A stretch of DNA of 64,000 nt, taken from Micromonospora sediminimaris (GTDB lineage: Bacteria > Actinomycetota > Actinomycetes > Mycobacteriales > Micromonosporaceae). A program made the translations under genes and the position numbers. Positions 36,100 to 44,475 of the stretch are shown in pieces. Below the pieces are notes generated by a model. It was not told where the DNA came from and ran no database searches. It saw nothing but the letters and a program-made list of their open reading frames with translations. How positions within the stretch are numbered: the stretch's first letter is position 1; each line of letters begins with the position of its first letter. Location of the stretch: the NCBI GenBank assembly GCA_900112325.1, contig FOLJ01000003.1, positions 124,001-188,000 on the forward strand. The letters run 5' to 3'.

Positions 36100-36944
36100 G
36101 CCGGTGCCAGCGTCTGACGTTGCCGGCCCAGGCCGTCGATCTCCAACTCGACCACGTCCCCGGCGACCAGGTACGGCTTGGGCTCCGGCTGCCCGAGGGC
36201 GACGCCGGCCGGGGTGCCGGTGTTGATCACGTCGCCGGGGTAGAGCACCATGAACTGGCTCAGGTAGCGGACGATCTCGGCCACCGGGAAGACCATGTCC
36301 TTGGTGGTGCCGTCCTGCCGCAGCACGCCGTTGACCCAGAGCCGCAGCCGCAGGTCCTGCGGATCGGGGACCTCGTCGGCGGTCACCAGCCACGGGCCGA
36401 GCGGGTTGAACGTCTCGCAGGACTTGCCCTTGTCCCACTGGCCGCCCCGGTCGAGCTGGAATTCCCGCTCGGAGACGTCGTGGGAGATGGCGTACCCGGC
36501 GACGCAGTCCATCGCCGCCTCGGCCGACGGCAGGTAGCGCGCCTTGCGGCCGATGACGACGGCGAGTTCGACCTCCCAGTCCGTCCTGGTGCTGCCGCGG
36601 GGCACCAGCACCGGGTCGTCGGGACCGACCACCGTGTCCGCCGCCTTGAGGAAGACCACCGGCTCGGCGGGCAGGGCCGCCCCGGTCTCGGCCGCGTGGT
36701 CGCGGTAGTTCAGCCCGATGCAGACGATCTTCCCGGGGCGCAGTGGGGGACCGATCCGCAGGTCGGTGGGGTCCATCGGAGACAGATCGTGCCGGGAGAT
36801 GCCGGCCAGGCGGGCCAGGCCGTCGGTGGCCAGGAAGGCGGGGTCCAGGTCGTCGGTCACGCCGCTGAGGTCACGGAGTTGGCCGGCCTCGTCGAGCAGT
36901 GCCGGCGTCTCCCGCCCCGGAGGGCCCACTCGCAGCAGCTTCAC
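36096..36944 (-). CDS. FAH-family hydrolase, likely 2,4-diketo-3-deoxy-L-fuconate/rhamnonate hydrolase
   Basis: A 282-residue fumarylacetoacetate-hydrolase-fold enzyme. The metal site and catalytic region are CIGLNYRDHAAE (~75-86), DWEVELAVVIG (metal-binding E/E/D) and YAISHDVSEREFQLDRGGQW, which match the sugar-acid hydrolases that split the diketo acid into pyruvate and lactate. GTG at 36944 is preferred to GTG at 36950. A palindrome resembling the fucose-locus operator lies 37-51 bases upstream. It is coupled to the SDR gene. Confidence 0.85.
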   Translation of the reverse strand: MKLLRVGPPGRETPALLDEAGQLRDLSGVTDDLDPAFLATDGLARLAGISRHDLSPMDPTDLRIGPPLRPGKIVCIGLNYRDHAAETGAALPAEPVVFLKAADTVVGPDDPVLVPRGSTRTDWEVELAVVIGRKARYLPSAEAAMDCVAGYAISHDVSEREFQLDRGGQWDKGKSCETFNPLGPWLVTADEVPDPQDLRLRLWVNGVLRQDGTTKDMVFPVAEIVRYLSQFMVLYPGDVINTGTPAGVALGQPEPKPYLVAGDVVELEIDGLGRQRQTLAPA

Positions 36945-36980
36945 CGTCACCCCCAGATACCGCGGCGCGAACGAGCCGCA

Positions 36981-36995
36981 AGACATGTGATGTCT
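36981..36995. promoter_or_regulatory. Palindrome upstream of the FAH-SDR pair (FadR-type operator candidate)
   Basis: AGACAT-GTG-ATGTCT, a perfect 6-base-arm palindrome. Its right part matches 10 of 12 bases of the motif repeated in the fucose locus at 55-62 kb. Confidence 0.55.
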
Positions 36996-37184
36996 ACCAG
37001 GTGATCGTGACGCCTCACAAGGCCGATGATCGACGGCGATCTTCCGTGGAATTCGGGCGGCTCGACCGGGTCGCAGGTCCTGCCCGGCCCAGGGCCGTCC
37101 GACCCGTCCGGAGGGGACTCCGGCCGCTGGTCCGCGCCACGTCCGGGCGCTGCACTGGAAGCAGGACGGAGAGAGGTGAGAACG

Positions 37185-37649
37185 ATGACGTATCTGATTG
37201 TCGTAGGCGTCGATGGTTCGGACGGTGGGCGGCGTGCCCTGCGGTGGGCGGTCGGTGAGGCGGCCGAGCGCAACGGCACCGTGCAGGCGGTGACCGCCTG
37301 GCGGTGGGACGGCCTGGACGGTGGCACCATGGTCGCGCCCAATCCGGTCGAGGAGGAGGAGCGGGCCACCGCCCTGCTGGCCCGGGAGATCGGCGAGGTC
37401 ACCCGGGGCACGTCAGCAGCGCCGGTGTCGGCCGAGGTCGTCGAGGGCCGGCCGGCCGACGTGCTCACCGCCGCCGCCCGCGGCGCCGACCTGCTGGTGC
37501 TGGGCAGCCACGGGCACGGCCGGCTGCGGCACACCGTGCTCGGCTCGGTCAGCGAGGAGTGCGTACGCAAGGCGACCTGTCCGGTGGTGGTTCTCCCGGT
37601 GCCGGTGCCGGCGCCGAGCGGTCCTGCCGTGCCGGCGGTGCCGGCCTGA
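37185..37649 (+). CDS. Universal stress protein (UspA family)
   Basis: A 154-residue protein with one Usp domain: start MTYLIVVGVDGSDGGRRAL, and the ATP-binding signature GSHGHGRLRHTVLGSVSEE (G-x2-G-x9-G-S/T, ~104-122). The C-terminal Pro/Val tail is unusual but short. The ATG at 37185 follows GAGAGGTGAG. Its function is stress survival in general; no specific trigger is visible. It is divergent from the FAH gene. Confidence 0.9.
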   Translation: MTYLIVVGVDGSDGGRRALRWAVGEAAERNGTVQAVTAWRWDGLDGGTMVAPNPVEEEERATALLAREIGEVTRGTSAAPVSAEVVEGRPADVLTAAARGADLLVLGSHGHGRLRHTVLGSVSEECVRKATCPVVVLPVPVPAPSGPAVPAVPA

Positions 37650-37680
37650 GGGCGACCGACGGGGGTTGCCGGTCTCTGAC

Positions 37681-38313
37681 ATGCTCTGGGCCGTGACGAC
37701 CGGCCACCCCCGTTCCCACCGCCGCGCCCGCCGTACCCGGTTCGGGCTCCTGTTCGGCCTCGGCATCGTGATCGCCCTGGCCGTGGCGGCGGTGATCGTG
37801 CTGCGCCCGCCGGGGCCCCGCCCGCTGTTCCAGATGCCGGTCGGCTGCGGCGAGACCTGGCAGGTCGGCACCTACCCGGGGCACGGCGACTACGACGTGG
37901 ACTTCTTCCCGCTCTCCGGCGACCCGTGGGGACAACCGGTGCTCGCCTCGTACGAGGGCACCGTCACCGTGGCCGGGATCAACGGGTCGCTTGGTGGTCG
38001 TACCCCGGACAATCCGGACGGCCCGCGGGGTCGTGGTGGTGGTTACTGGGTGAAGATCGACCACGGCGGTCGGTGGGAGACCCAGTACCTGCACCTGCTG
38101 GAGCCGCCGCTGGTGCAGGCCGGCCAGCGGGTCGTCCAGGGCCAGCAGATCGGCCGGATCGGCAGCACCGGCAACTCCGGCGCCCCGCACCTGCACTACG
38201 AACAGCGGCGCGGCTGGCAGAAGGTGGAGACCTACTTCGACGGCGCCCCGTCGGGCATCACCAACGACGACGCCGAGTACACGCTGCGGCTGACCAGCAA
38301 CAACTGTCCGTAG
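37681..38313 (+). CDS. M23-family (LytM-like) membrane-anchored peptidase
   Basis: A 210-residue protein: basic N-terminus, one membrane helix (~24-43) and an exported zinc-peptidase domain with GHGDYDVDF (first His and Asp ligands) and HLHYE (the second HxH), the metal site of M23 endopeptidases that cut peptidoglycan cross-bridges. ATG at 37681 is used; GTG at 37693 is possible and gives a shorter basic tip. It lies 31 bases after the stress-protein gene. Confidence 0.85.
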   Translation: MLWAVTTGHPRSHRRARRTRFGLLFGLGIVIALAVAAVIVLRPPGPRPLFQMPVGCGETWQVGTYPGHGDYDVDFFPLSGDPWGQPVLASYEGTVTVAGINGSLGGRTPDNPDGPRGRGGGYWVKIDHGGRWETQYLHLLEPPLVQAGQRVVQGQQIGRIGSTGNSGAPHLHYEQRRGWQKVETYFDGAPSGITNDDAEYTLRLTSNNCP

Positions 38314-38351
38314 CGCGGGCGCTGTCGTACCCACCTGATGAGGTACGGCGC

Positions 38352-38813
38352 ATGGGTGTTCTGTATGACTACTTCCGGGCGGCTGACGACGCCGCCGCGA
38401 TCGGGTTGATGGCGGAGCTCGACGGCGGCCCGGTCGCCGTGTCCGGGGGCCGCCCCGGGGTGGACGCGATCGACCTCAAGGGCATCGAGCCGGCAGTGAC
38501 CCTCGGCAAGCTGGTCGGCTTCGTGCGCGGGCTGGCCTGGTCCACCAACCTGATCGAGCAGCGGCTGATCTGGAGCGGTGGCGACGAAGGGCCATGGTTG
38601 ATGGTCCTCGACGACGCCACCAGGGACACCCTGGCGTCGATCACTGCCGCTCAGTCTCCCGAGCTGTCGGCGCGGTGGGGGCAGATCGAGGAGCTGGCCT
38701 GGGGTGAGCCGCTGCCGCCGGATGAACTGCTGCCGGTGATCGAGGAGATCAGCGCGCTGGCCCGCCGTGCCCAGGCCGCCGGTCACCACCTCTACTGCTG
38801 GTGCTGCCTCTGA
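38352..38813 (+). CDS. Hypothetical protein, 153 residues
   Basis: A soluble acidic protein beginning MGVLYDYFRAADDAAA, with no family I can name. It has a conserved-looking GPWLMVLDD core and a Cys-rich end (YCWCCL) that would be unusual in a purely structural tail. The ATG at 38352 is the natural start; the open frame upstream lies inside the M23 gene. It stands 38 bases after that gene and may share its transcript. Confidence 0.6.
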   Translation: MGVLYDYFRAADDAAAIGLMAELDGGPVAVSGGRPGVDAIDLKGIEPAVTLGKLVGFVRGLAWSTNLIEQRLIWSGGDEGPWLMVLDDATRDTLASITAAQSPELSARWGQIEELAWGEPLPPDELLPVIEEISALARRAQAAGHHLYCWCCL

Positions 38814-38939
38814 CAGTCCGGGTCACAGCTTGACGGCGAACGTGTCCGCCCACCGGTCCGAGCCCTGCCGGCCGGCGGGTTTGCGGTTAGCGTGGGCGAG
38901 CAGGGCGGCGGCGACCAGGGCAATTTGCCACGTTTTGTG

Positions 38940-38968
38940 TTGACATCGCTAGGTCGGGGGACCAGACT
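38940..38968 (+). promoter_or_regulatory. Candidate promoter of the peptide ABC operon
   Basis: TTGACA (38940-38945) and CAGACT (38963-38968) with a 17-base spacer, 44 bases before the ATG at 39013. The -35 box is perfect, the -10 box only partly matched. Confidence 0.5.
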
Positions 38969-39012
38969 CGCAAGATCTTTCGACTGCCGGGGAAGAATCC
39001 AGGGGGAGGACC

Positions 39013-40548
39013 ATGTCCAGGACCAGATTCAGGTTGGCCGGCGCGACGATCGCCCTGATGCTCGCCGCCGCGGCGGGCTGCAGTGGGGGCGAGGGCGTCG
39101 ACGTCGACGGCAACGACACGGCGGGCGCCGGAGGCGTGCTCAACGCCGCGATCGGCGGTGAACCCGACCAGCTCGATCCGCACAAGACCTCCGCCTACTA
39201 CAGCTTCCAGGTGCTGGAGAACGTCTTCGACACGCTCGTCGAGCCGGACGCCAACCTGGAGATGAAGCCTTCCCTGGCCACCGAGTGGACGACCAGCGAG
39301 GATCAGCTGACCTGGACGTTCACCCTCCGCGAGGGCGTCAAGTTCTCCGACGGTTCGCCGCTTACCGCCGAGGACGTCGTCTACTCCTACAACCGGATCA
39401 TCGACGAGAAGCTGAACAACGCGTACAAGTTCGGCACCGTGAAGTCGATCGAGGCCACCGACCCGAAGACCGTGGTGGTGACCCTCAACGCGCCGACCCC
39501 GAACCTGCTGGCCAACCTCGGTGGCTTCAAGGGCGTGGCGATCGTCCAGAAGGCCAACGTGGAATCCGGCGAGATCACCACCAAGCCGGTCGGCAGTGGC
39601 CCGTTCGCCGTGGAGAACTACAGCTCCGGCGACAGCATCCGGCTGGTCCGCAACGACAACTACTGGGGCGAAAAGCCCAAGCTGGACGGCGTCCGGTACA
39701 CCTTCGTCAGCGACCCCACCGTCGCCCTGCAGAACCTGCGCGGCGGTGAGGTGCACTGGACCGACAACCTGCCGCCGCAGCAGGTGCCGGCGCTGCTCGA
39801 CGGGGACGACCCGACGGTGCAGTCGGTGCCCTCGACCGACTACTGGTACCTCGCGCTGAACCAGGCGCGCAAGCCGTACGACGACGTCAACGTCCGCCGG
39901 GCCATCGCCTTCGCGCTGGATCGTGAGGCGATCACCAAGGCCGCCAAGTTCGGGCTGGCCACGGTCAACCAGACGGCCATCCCGCAGAACAGCGCCTTCT
40001 ACTACGAGTACGCGCCGTACACCCACGACGTCAACCAGGCCAAGCAACTGCTCGACCAGGCCGGGGTGAACGGCCTGACCATGGACCTCATGGTCACCAA
40101 CGAGTACCCGGAGACGGTCACCGCCGCCCAGGTCATCGCCTCCCAGTTGGAGGCCGTCGGGATCACCGTCGAGATCCGTACGCTGGACTTCGCGCAGTGG
40201 CTCGACGAGCAGGGCGCCGGCAAGTTCGACTCGTTCATGCTCGGCTGGCTGGGCAACATCGACCCCGACGAGTTCTACTACGCCCAGCACCACAGCGACG
40301 GCACGTTCAACTTCCACGAGTACGCCAACCCGAACGTGGACCGGCTGCTCGACCAGGCCCGGACGGAGACCGACCAGGCCGCCCGCAAGCAGCAGTACGA
40401 GCAGGTGGCCAAGCAGATCGTGGACGACGCCAGCTACATCTACCTCTACAACCCCGACGTCGCCCAGGGCTGGTCGAAGCAGGTAAGCGGCTACGAGGTA
40501 CGCACGGACCGGGCGATCCGGTTCCGCGACGTGGCTCTCGCTCGGTGA
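39013..40548 (+). CDS. Peptide ABC transporter, substrate-binding lipoprotein (family 5)
   Basis: A 511-residue lipoprotein with signal MSRTRFRLAGATIALMLAAA and lipobox Cys23. The family-5 signature lies at EWTTSEDQLTWTFTLREGVKF, and the later DRLLDQARTETD region is typical of DppA/OppA. It feeds peptides (or related compounds such as nickel chelates) to the permeases that follow. AGGGGGAGG precedes the ATG by 2-3 bases. The gene is complete and leads a five-gene operon. Confidence 0.92.
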   Translation: MSRTRFRLAGATIALMLAAAAGCSGGEGVDVDGNDTAGAGGVLNAAIGGEPDQLDPHKTSAYYSFQVLENVFDTLVEPDANLEMKPSLATEWTTSEDQLTWTFTLREGVKFSDGSPLTAEDVVYSYNRIIDEKLNNAYKFGTVKSIEATDPKTVVVTLNAPTPNLLANLGGFKGVAIVQKANVESGEITTKPVGSGPFAVENYSSGDSIRLVRNDNYWGEKPKLDGVRYTFVSDPTVALQNLRGGEVHWTDNLPPQQVPALLDGDDPTVQSVPSTDYWYLALNQARKPYDDVNVRRAIAFALDREAITKAAKFGLATVNQTAIPQNSAFYYEYAPYTHDVNQAKQLLDQAGVNGLTMDLMVTNEYPETVTAAQVIASQLEAVGITVEIRTLDFAQWLDEQGAGKFDSFMLGWLGNIDPDEFYYAQHHSDGTFNFHEYANPNVDRLLDQARTETDQAARKQQYEQVAKQIVDDASYIYLYNPDVAQGWSKQVSGYEVRTDRAIRFRDVALAR

Positions 40549-40566
40549 CCCGGCGGGGGACCTCAG

Positions 40567-41511
40567 GTGGCCCGCTTCGTCATCCGTCGGCTGTTGCAGT
40601 CGGCCGTCGTGCTGCTCGGCGTGACCCTCGTGGTGTTCCTGCTGCTCCAACTGGTGCCGGGTGACCCGGTCCGGGTCGCCCTCGGCACCCGCTTCGACCC
40701 GCAGACGTACGAGGCGTTGCGGGCCCGGGCGGGGCTGGACCAGCCACTTGTGGTGCAGTACTTCGACTACCTGCGGCGGGCGCTGACCGGCGACCTCGGG
40801 GTCAGCTTCCGCAGTGGACGCCCGGTCACCGCGATCGTGCTGGAGCGGCTGCCGGCGACCCTGTCGCTGGCGGTCACCGCGGTGGTGTTCGCCATGGCGG
40901 TCGCCTTTCCGCTGGGGATCGTCTCGGCCATCCGCAGCGGCTCGCTTGTCGACCACGCGGCCCGGGTGTTCAGCCAGTTCGGTGTCTCGGTGCCGGATTT
41001 CTGGATGGGAATCATGGGCATCCTGCTCTTCTCCGGGGTGCTCGGCTGGCTGCCGCCGTCGGGGTACGTCGCGCTCACCGAGGATCCGGGGCGCTGGGCG
41101 TCCCACGTGGCGCTACCCGCCGCCACGGTCGGCCTGGTCACCGCCTCGATCCTGACCCGGTTCATCCGCTCGTCGATGCTGGAGGTGCTCTCCGAGGACT
41201 ACGTGCGCACCGCCGAGGCGAAGGGACTGCGTACCCGGGTGGTGGTGTTGCGGCACGTGCTGCGCAACGCCCTCATTCCAGTGGTGACCGTGGTGGCGGT
41301 GCAGTTGGCCAGCCTGCTCGGCGGGGTGATCGTGATCGAGGTGCTGTTCGCCTGGCCCGGCATCGGGCGGCTCACCTACGACGCCGTCGCAGCCCGGGAC
41401 TATCCGGTCCTGCAAGGGGCGGTGCTGCTGGTGGCGGCGTTGTTCCTCCTGGTCAACCTGCTGGTCGACATCCTCTACGCCCGTCTCGACCCGAGGATCA
41501 CGGTCAAATGA
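40567..41511 (+). CDS. Peptide ABC transporter permease (DppB-like)
   Basis: A 314-residue inner-membrane protein with six predicted helices and the DppB start ARFVIRRLLQSAVVLLGVTL. The conserved loop is EDYVRTAEAKGLRTRVVVLR. GTG at 40567 lies 18 bases after the binding-protein stop. It overlaps the next permease by 4 bp (ATGA). Confidence 0.93.
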   Translation: MARFVIRRLLQSAVVLLGVTLVVFLLLQLVPGDPVRVALGTRFDPQTYEALRARAGLDQPLVVQYFDYLRRALTGDLGVSFRSGRPVTAIVLERLPATLSLAVTAVVFAMAVAFPLGIVSAIRSGSLVDHAARVFSQFGVSVPDFWMGIMGILLFSGVLGWLPPSGYVALTEDPGRWASHVALPAATVGLVTASILTRFIRSSMLEVLSEDYVRTAEAKGLRTRVVVLRHVLRNALIPVVTVVAVQLASLLGGVIVIEVLFAWPGIGRLTYDAVAARDYPVLQGAVLLVAALFLLVNLLVDILYARLDPRITVK

Positions 41512-42398
41512 GCGAGCAGACGATCAACCATGAGGGGCAGCTGCGCCGGGTGCTCGCCGCGCTGCGGCGTGATCCGCTCGCCCTGACCGGCAGCCTGGTG
41601 CTGGTGGTGCTGGTCGTGGTGGGCGTGGGCGGCTCGTGGCTGGCACCGTCGGGCATCAACGAGGTGAACGTCGACCAGATGCTTCAGCCGCCGAGCTGGG
41701 CACACCCGTTCGGCACCGACGAGTTGGGCCGTGACGTGCTCAGCCGGGTCATGGTCGCCGCCCGGGTGTCGTTGCAGGTCGGCCTGGTCAGCGTCGGCAT
41801 CGCACTGGTGGTGGGGGCGACCCTCGGGCTGTTCGCCGGCTACTACCGGGGCTGGCTCGACAACGTGCTGATGCGCTGCATGGACGTGCTGTTCGCGTTC
41901 CCGGTGCTGCTGCTGGCGGTGGCGATCGTGGCGGTACTCGGTCCGGGCCTGGTCACCGCGATGGTGGCGATCGGCGTGGTCTACACGCCGATCTTCGCCC
42001 GGGTGACCCGGGCCGGCGTGCTCTCGGTGCGGGAACAGGTTTTCGTCCGGGCCGCGGTCTCCGTCGGCGCGTCCGACCTGCGGATCATGCGCCGGCACGT
42101 GTTGCCGAACATCGCGGCGCCGCTGATCGTGCAGACGTCGCTCTCCCTGGCCTTCGCGATCCTTTCCGAGGCGGCGCTGTCCTTTCTCGGCCTCGGCGTC
42201 CAGCCACCCGATCCGGCCTGGGGCCGGATGCTGTTCGACGGGCGTGGCTTCGTCACCGATGCCTGGTGGCTGGGCTTCTTCCCCGGTGCGGCGATCTTCC
42301 TCACCGTCCTGGCGTTCAACCTGGTCGGTGACGCGCTACGGGACGTGCTGGATCCTCGCCAGCTCACCGTCAGCGAAGCCAGGAGGAGCACCGCATGA
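41508..42398 (+). CDS. Peptide ABC transporter permease (DppC-like)
   Basis: A 296-residue six-helix permease with the DppC loop FVRAAVSVGASDLRIMRRHV and the second-helix region GTDELGRDVLSRVMVAARVS. It pairs with the DppB-like subunit. Coupled on both sides (ATGA overlaps). Confidence 0.93.
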   Translation: MSEQTINHEGQLRRVLAALRRDPLALTGSLVLVVLVVVGVGGSWLAPSGINEVNVDQMLQPPSWAHPFGTDELGRDVLSRVMVAARVSLQVGLVSVGIALVVGATLGLFAGYYRGWLDNVLMRCMDVLFAFPVLLLAVAIVAVLGPGLVTAMVAIGVVYTPIFARVTRAGVLSVREQVFVRAAVSVGASDLRIMRRHVLPNIAAPLIVQTSLSLAFAILSEAALSFLGLGVQPPDPAWGRMLFDGRGFVTDAWWLGFFPGAAIFLTVLAFNLVGDALRDVLDPRQLTVSEARRSTA

Positions 42399-43378
42399 AG
42401 CCCGTACTGGCCGTGGAGGACCTCACCGTCACCATCGGCACCCGGCGTGGGCCGGCCCACGCGGTCGCCGGGGTCGACTGGGCGGTGCGGCCCGGGGAGA
42501 CGCTGGCGCTGGTCGGTGAGTCCGGCAGCGGCAAGAGCATGAGCGTGCTCGCCGCCACCGGGCTGGCGCCCCGCACCGCGCGGGTGACCGGCCGGGTGCA
42601 CCTGCTCGGCATGGAACTCACCGGGGTGACCGAGGAACGCCGTCGACGACTGCGGGGGCGGCACATCGGGTTCGTCTTCCAGGATCCGATGACCTCGCTC
42701 AACCCGGTGCTCACCGTCGGCCGGCAGGTCACCGAGGCCGCCGAGGAACACCTCGGGCTGACCCGGCGGGCCGCCCGGTCCCGCGCCGTCGAACTGCTGG
42801 ACATGGTCGGCATCCCGTCGGCCGGGCAGCGGGTGGACGCGTACCCGCACCAGTTCTCCGGCGGCATGCGCCAGCGGGTGGTGATCGCCATGGCGCTGGC
42901 CTGCGAGCCGGACCTGCTGATCGCCGACGAACCGACCACGGCCCTCGACGTCACCACCCAGGCCCAGATCGTCGAGCTGGTCGGCGACCTGCAACGGCGG
43001 CTCGGCACCGCGGTCGTCTGGATCACCCACGACCTGGGTGTGGTCGCCGGTATCGCCGACACCGTGGCGGTCATGTACGGGGGCCGGATCCTCGAACAGG
43101 GGCCGGTCGACGCCGTCTTCGGCACGCCGTCGCACCCGTACACCAAGGCCCTGCTGGCCGCCCGGCCGGACCCGGCGGCCGGCAGTGCGGAACTGGTCAC
43201 CATCGCCGGTGCGCCGCCCAGCCCGCTGGATCTGCCGGCGGGCTGCGCGTTCTGGCCCCGCTGCCCGGTGCGGGGTGACGCCCGCTGTGAGCACGAGCTG
43301 CCGCCGCTGGTACCGGTCTCGGCCGGGCACCAGGTCCGCACCTTCTATCCGCAGCCGAGCGACGGGGAGCGCCGATGA
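42395..43378 (+). CDS. Peptide ABC transporter ATPase (DppD-like)
   Basis: A 327-residue ATPase: Walker A GESGSGKSM (note Met after the Ser instead of Thr), ABC signature QFSGGMRQRVVIAMAL, Walker B LLIADEPTTALD, and the C-terminal oligopeptide-transporter extension with the Cys pattern CAFWPRCPVRGDARCE, known in DppD/DppF-type subunits to hold an Fe-S cluster. It works as a pair with the DppF-like ATPase. ATGA overlaps at both ends. Confidence 0.93.
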   Translation: MKPVLAVEDLTVTIGTRRGPAHAVAGVDWAVRPGETLALVGESGSGKSMSVLAATGLAPRTARVTGRVHLLGMELTGVTEERRRRLRGRHIGFVFQDPMTSLNPVLTVGRQVTEAAEEHLGLTRRAARSRAVELLDMVGIPSAGQRVDAYPHQFSGGMRQRVVIAMALACEPDLLIADEPTTALDVTTQAQIVELVGDLQRRLGTAVVWITHDLGVVAGIADTVAVMYGGRILEQGPVDAVFGTPSHPYTKALLAARPDPAAGSAELVTIAGAPPSPLDLPAGCAFWPRCPVRGDARCEHELPPLVPVSAGHQVRTFYPQPSDGERR

Positions 43379-44448
43379 GCGAGCGGCAGCGAGCGGATGA
43401 TCAGCTCAGCGCGGTCGGGTCCGCCGACGGCACGGCGCACGGCGGGGTGCCGAAGCAGCGGGAACCGGGCGAGGTGGTGGCCGAACTCGACGATCTGGCG
43501 GTGTGGTTCCCGACACCGGCAGGTGTGGTGCGGGCCGTCGACGGCGTGTCGCTGCGGGTACGGCGGGGGGAGACGCTGGGGCTGGTCGGTGAGTCGGGCA
43601 GCGGCAAGTCCACCACCGGGCTGGCGCTGCTCCGGCTGGTGGATCCCACCTCCGGTACGGTCCGGGTGGGCGGCGAGGACGTCACCCGGTGGTCCCGGCG
43701 ACGGCTGCGGGCGCTGCGTCGCCGGGTGGCAATGGTGTTCCAGGATCCGCAGGCGTCCCTGGATCCCCGGCTCACCATCGGGGCGAGCATCGCCGAGCCG
43801 TTGATCGTGCATCGGCTCACCGACGGTGGTGCCGCCCGCCGCCGCCGGGTCGACGAACTGCTCGACATGGTCGGGTTGCGCGGCGACCTGGCCGACCGGC
43901 ATCCCCACGAACTCTCCGGCGGCCAGCGGCAGCGGGTCGGCATCGCCCGTGCCCTGGCCGGCGAACCGGACCTGATCGTGCTGGACGAACCGATCGCCTC
44001 GCTCGACCTGAGCGTGCAGGCGCAGATCATGAACCTGCTCCGCCGGCTGCAACGGGATCTGGGCCTGACCTACCTGTTCATCGCCCACGACCTGGCCGCC
44101 GTGGAGCACATGAGCGATCGGATGGCGGTGATGTACCTGGGGCGGATCGTGGAGAGCGGCACCCCGGCGCAGATCTGGCGGGATCCGGCTCACCCGTACA
44201 CCGCAGCGCTGCTGTCCGCGGTGCCGGTCGCCGACCCGCAGGCCGAGCGGGAACGCCGTCGGATCATCCTCAGCGGTGACATTCCCAGCCCGGTGGACCC
44301 GCCGGGCGGCTGCCGGTTCCGTACCCGCTGCCCGCAGGCCCGGCCGGAGTGCGCCGAGACCGATCCGGTGTTGGCCGAAATCGACCCCGACCACCGCGCG
44401 GCGTGCCTGTTCGCCAAGGAGGCCGTGCGCGCCATGCGCTCGGCGTGA
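43375..44448 (+). CDS. Peptide ABC transporter ATPase (DppF-like)
   Basis: A 357-residue ATPase with a ~35-residue variable N-terminus, Walker A GESGSGKSTTG, ABC signature LSGGQRQRVGIARAL, Walker B LIVLDEPIASLD and the C-terminal CRFRTRCPQARPEC extension. It is the last gene of the five-gene operon, and an epoxide hydrolase gene converges on its end 28 bases later. Confidence 0.93.
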   Translation: MSERQRADDQLSAVGSADGTAHGGVPKQREPGEVVAELDDLAVWFPTPAGVVRAVDGVSLRVRRGETLGLVGESGSGKSTTGLALLRLVDPTSGTVRVGGEDVTRWSRRRLRALRRRVAMVFQDPQASLDPRLTIGASIAEPLIVHRLTDGGAARRRRVDELLDMVGLRGDLADRHPHELSGGQRQRVGIARALAGEPDLIVLDEPIASLDLSVQAQIMNLLRRLQRDLGLTYLFIAHDLAAVEHMSDRMAVMYLGRIVESGTPAQIWRDPAHPYTAALLSAVPVADPQAERERRRIILSGDIPSPVDPPGGCRFRTRCPQARPECAETDPVLAEIDPDHRAACLFAKEAVRAMRSA

Positions 44449-44475
44449 CCCCGGTGCCCGCCGGCAGCTGGCGGG

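Noticed and set aside
44457..44475. Small hairpin between the peptide operon and the epoxide hydrolase gene
   Set aside because: Only six paired bases; not convincing as a terminator.
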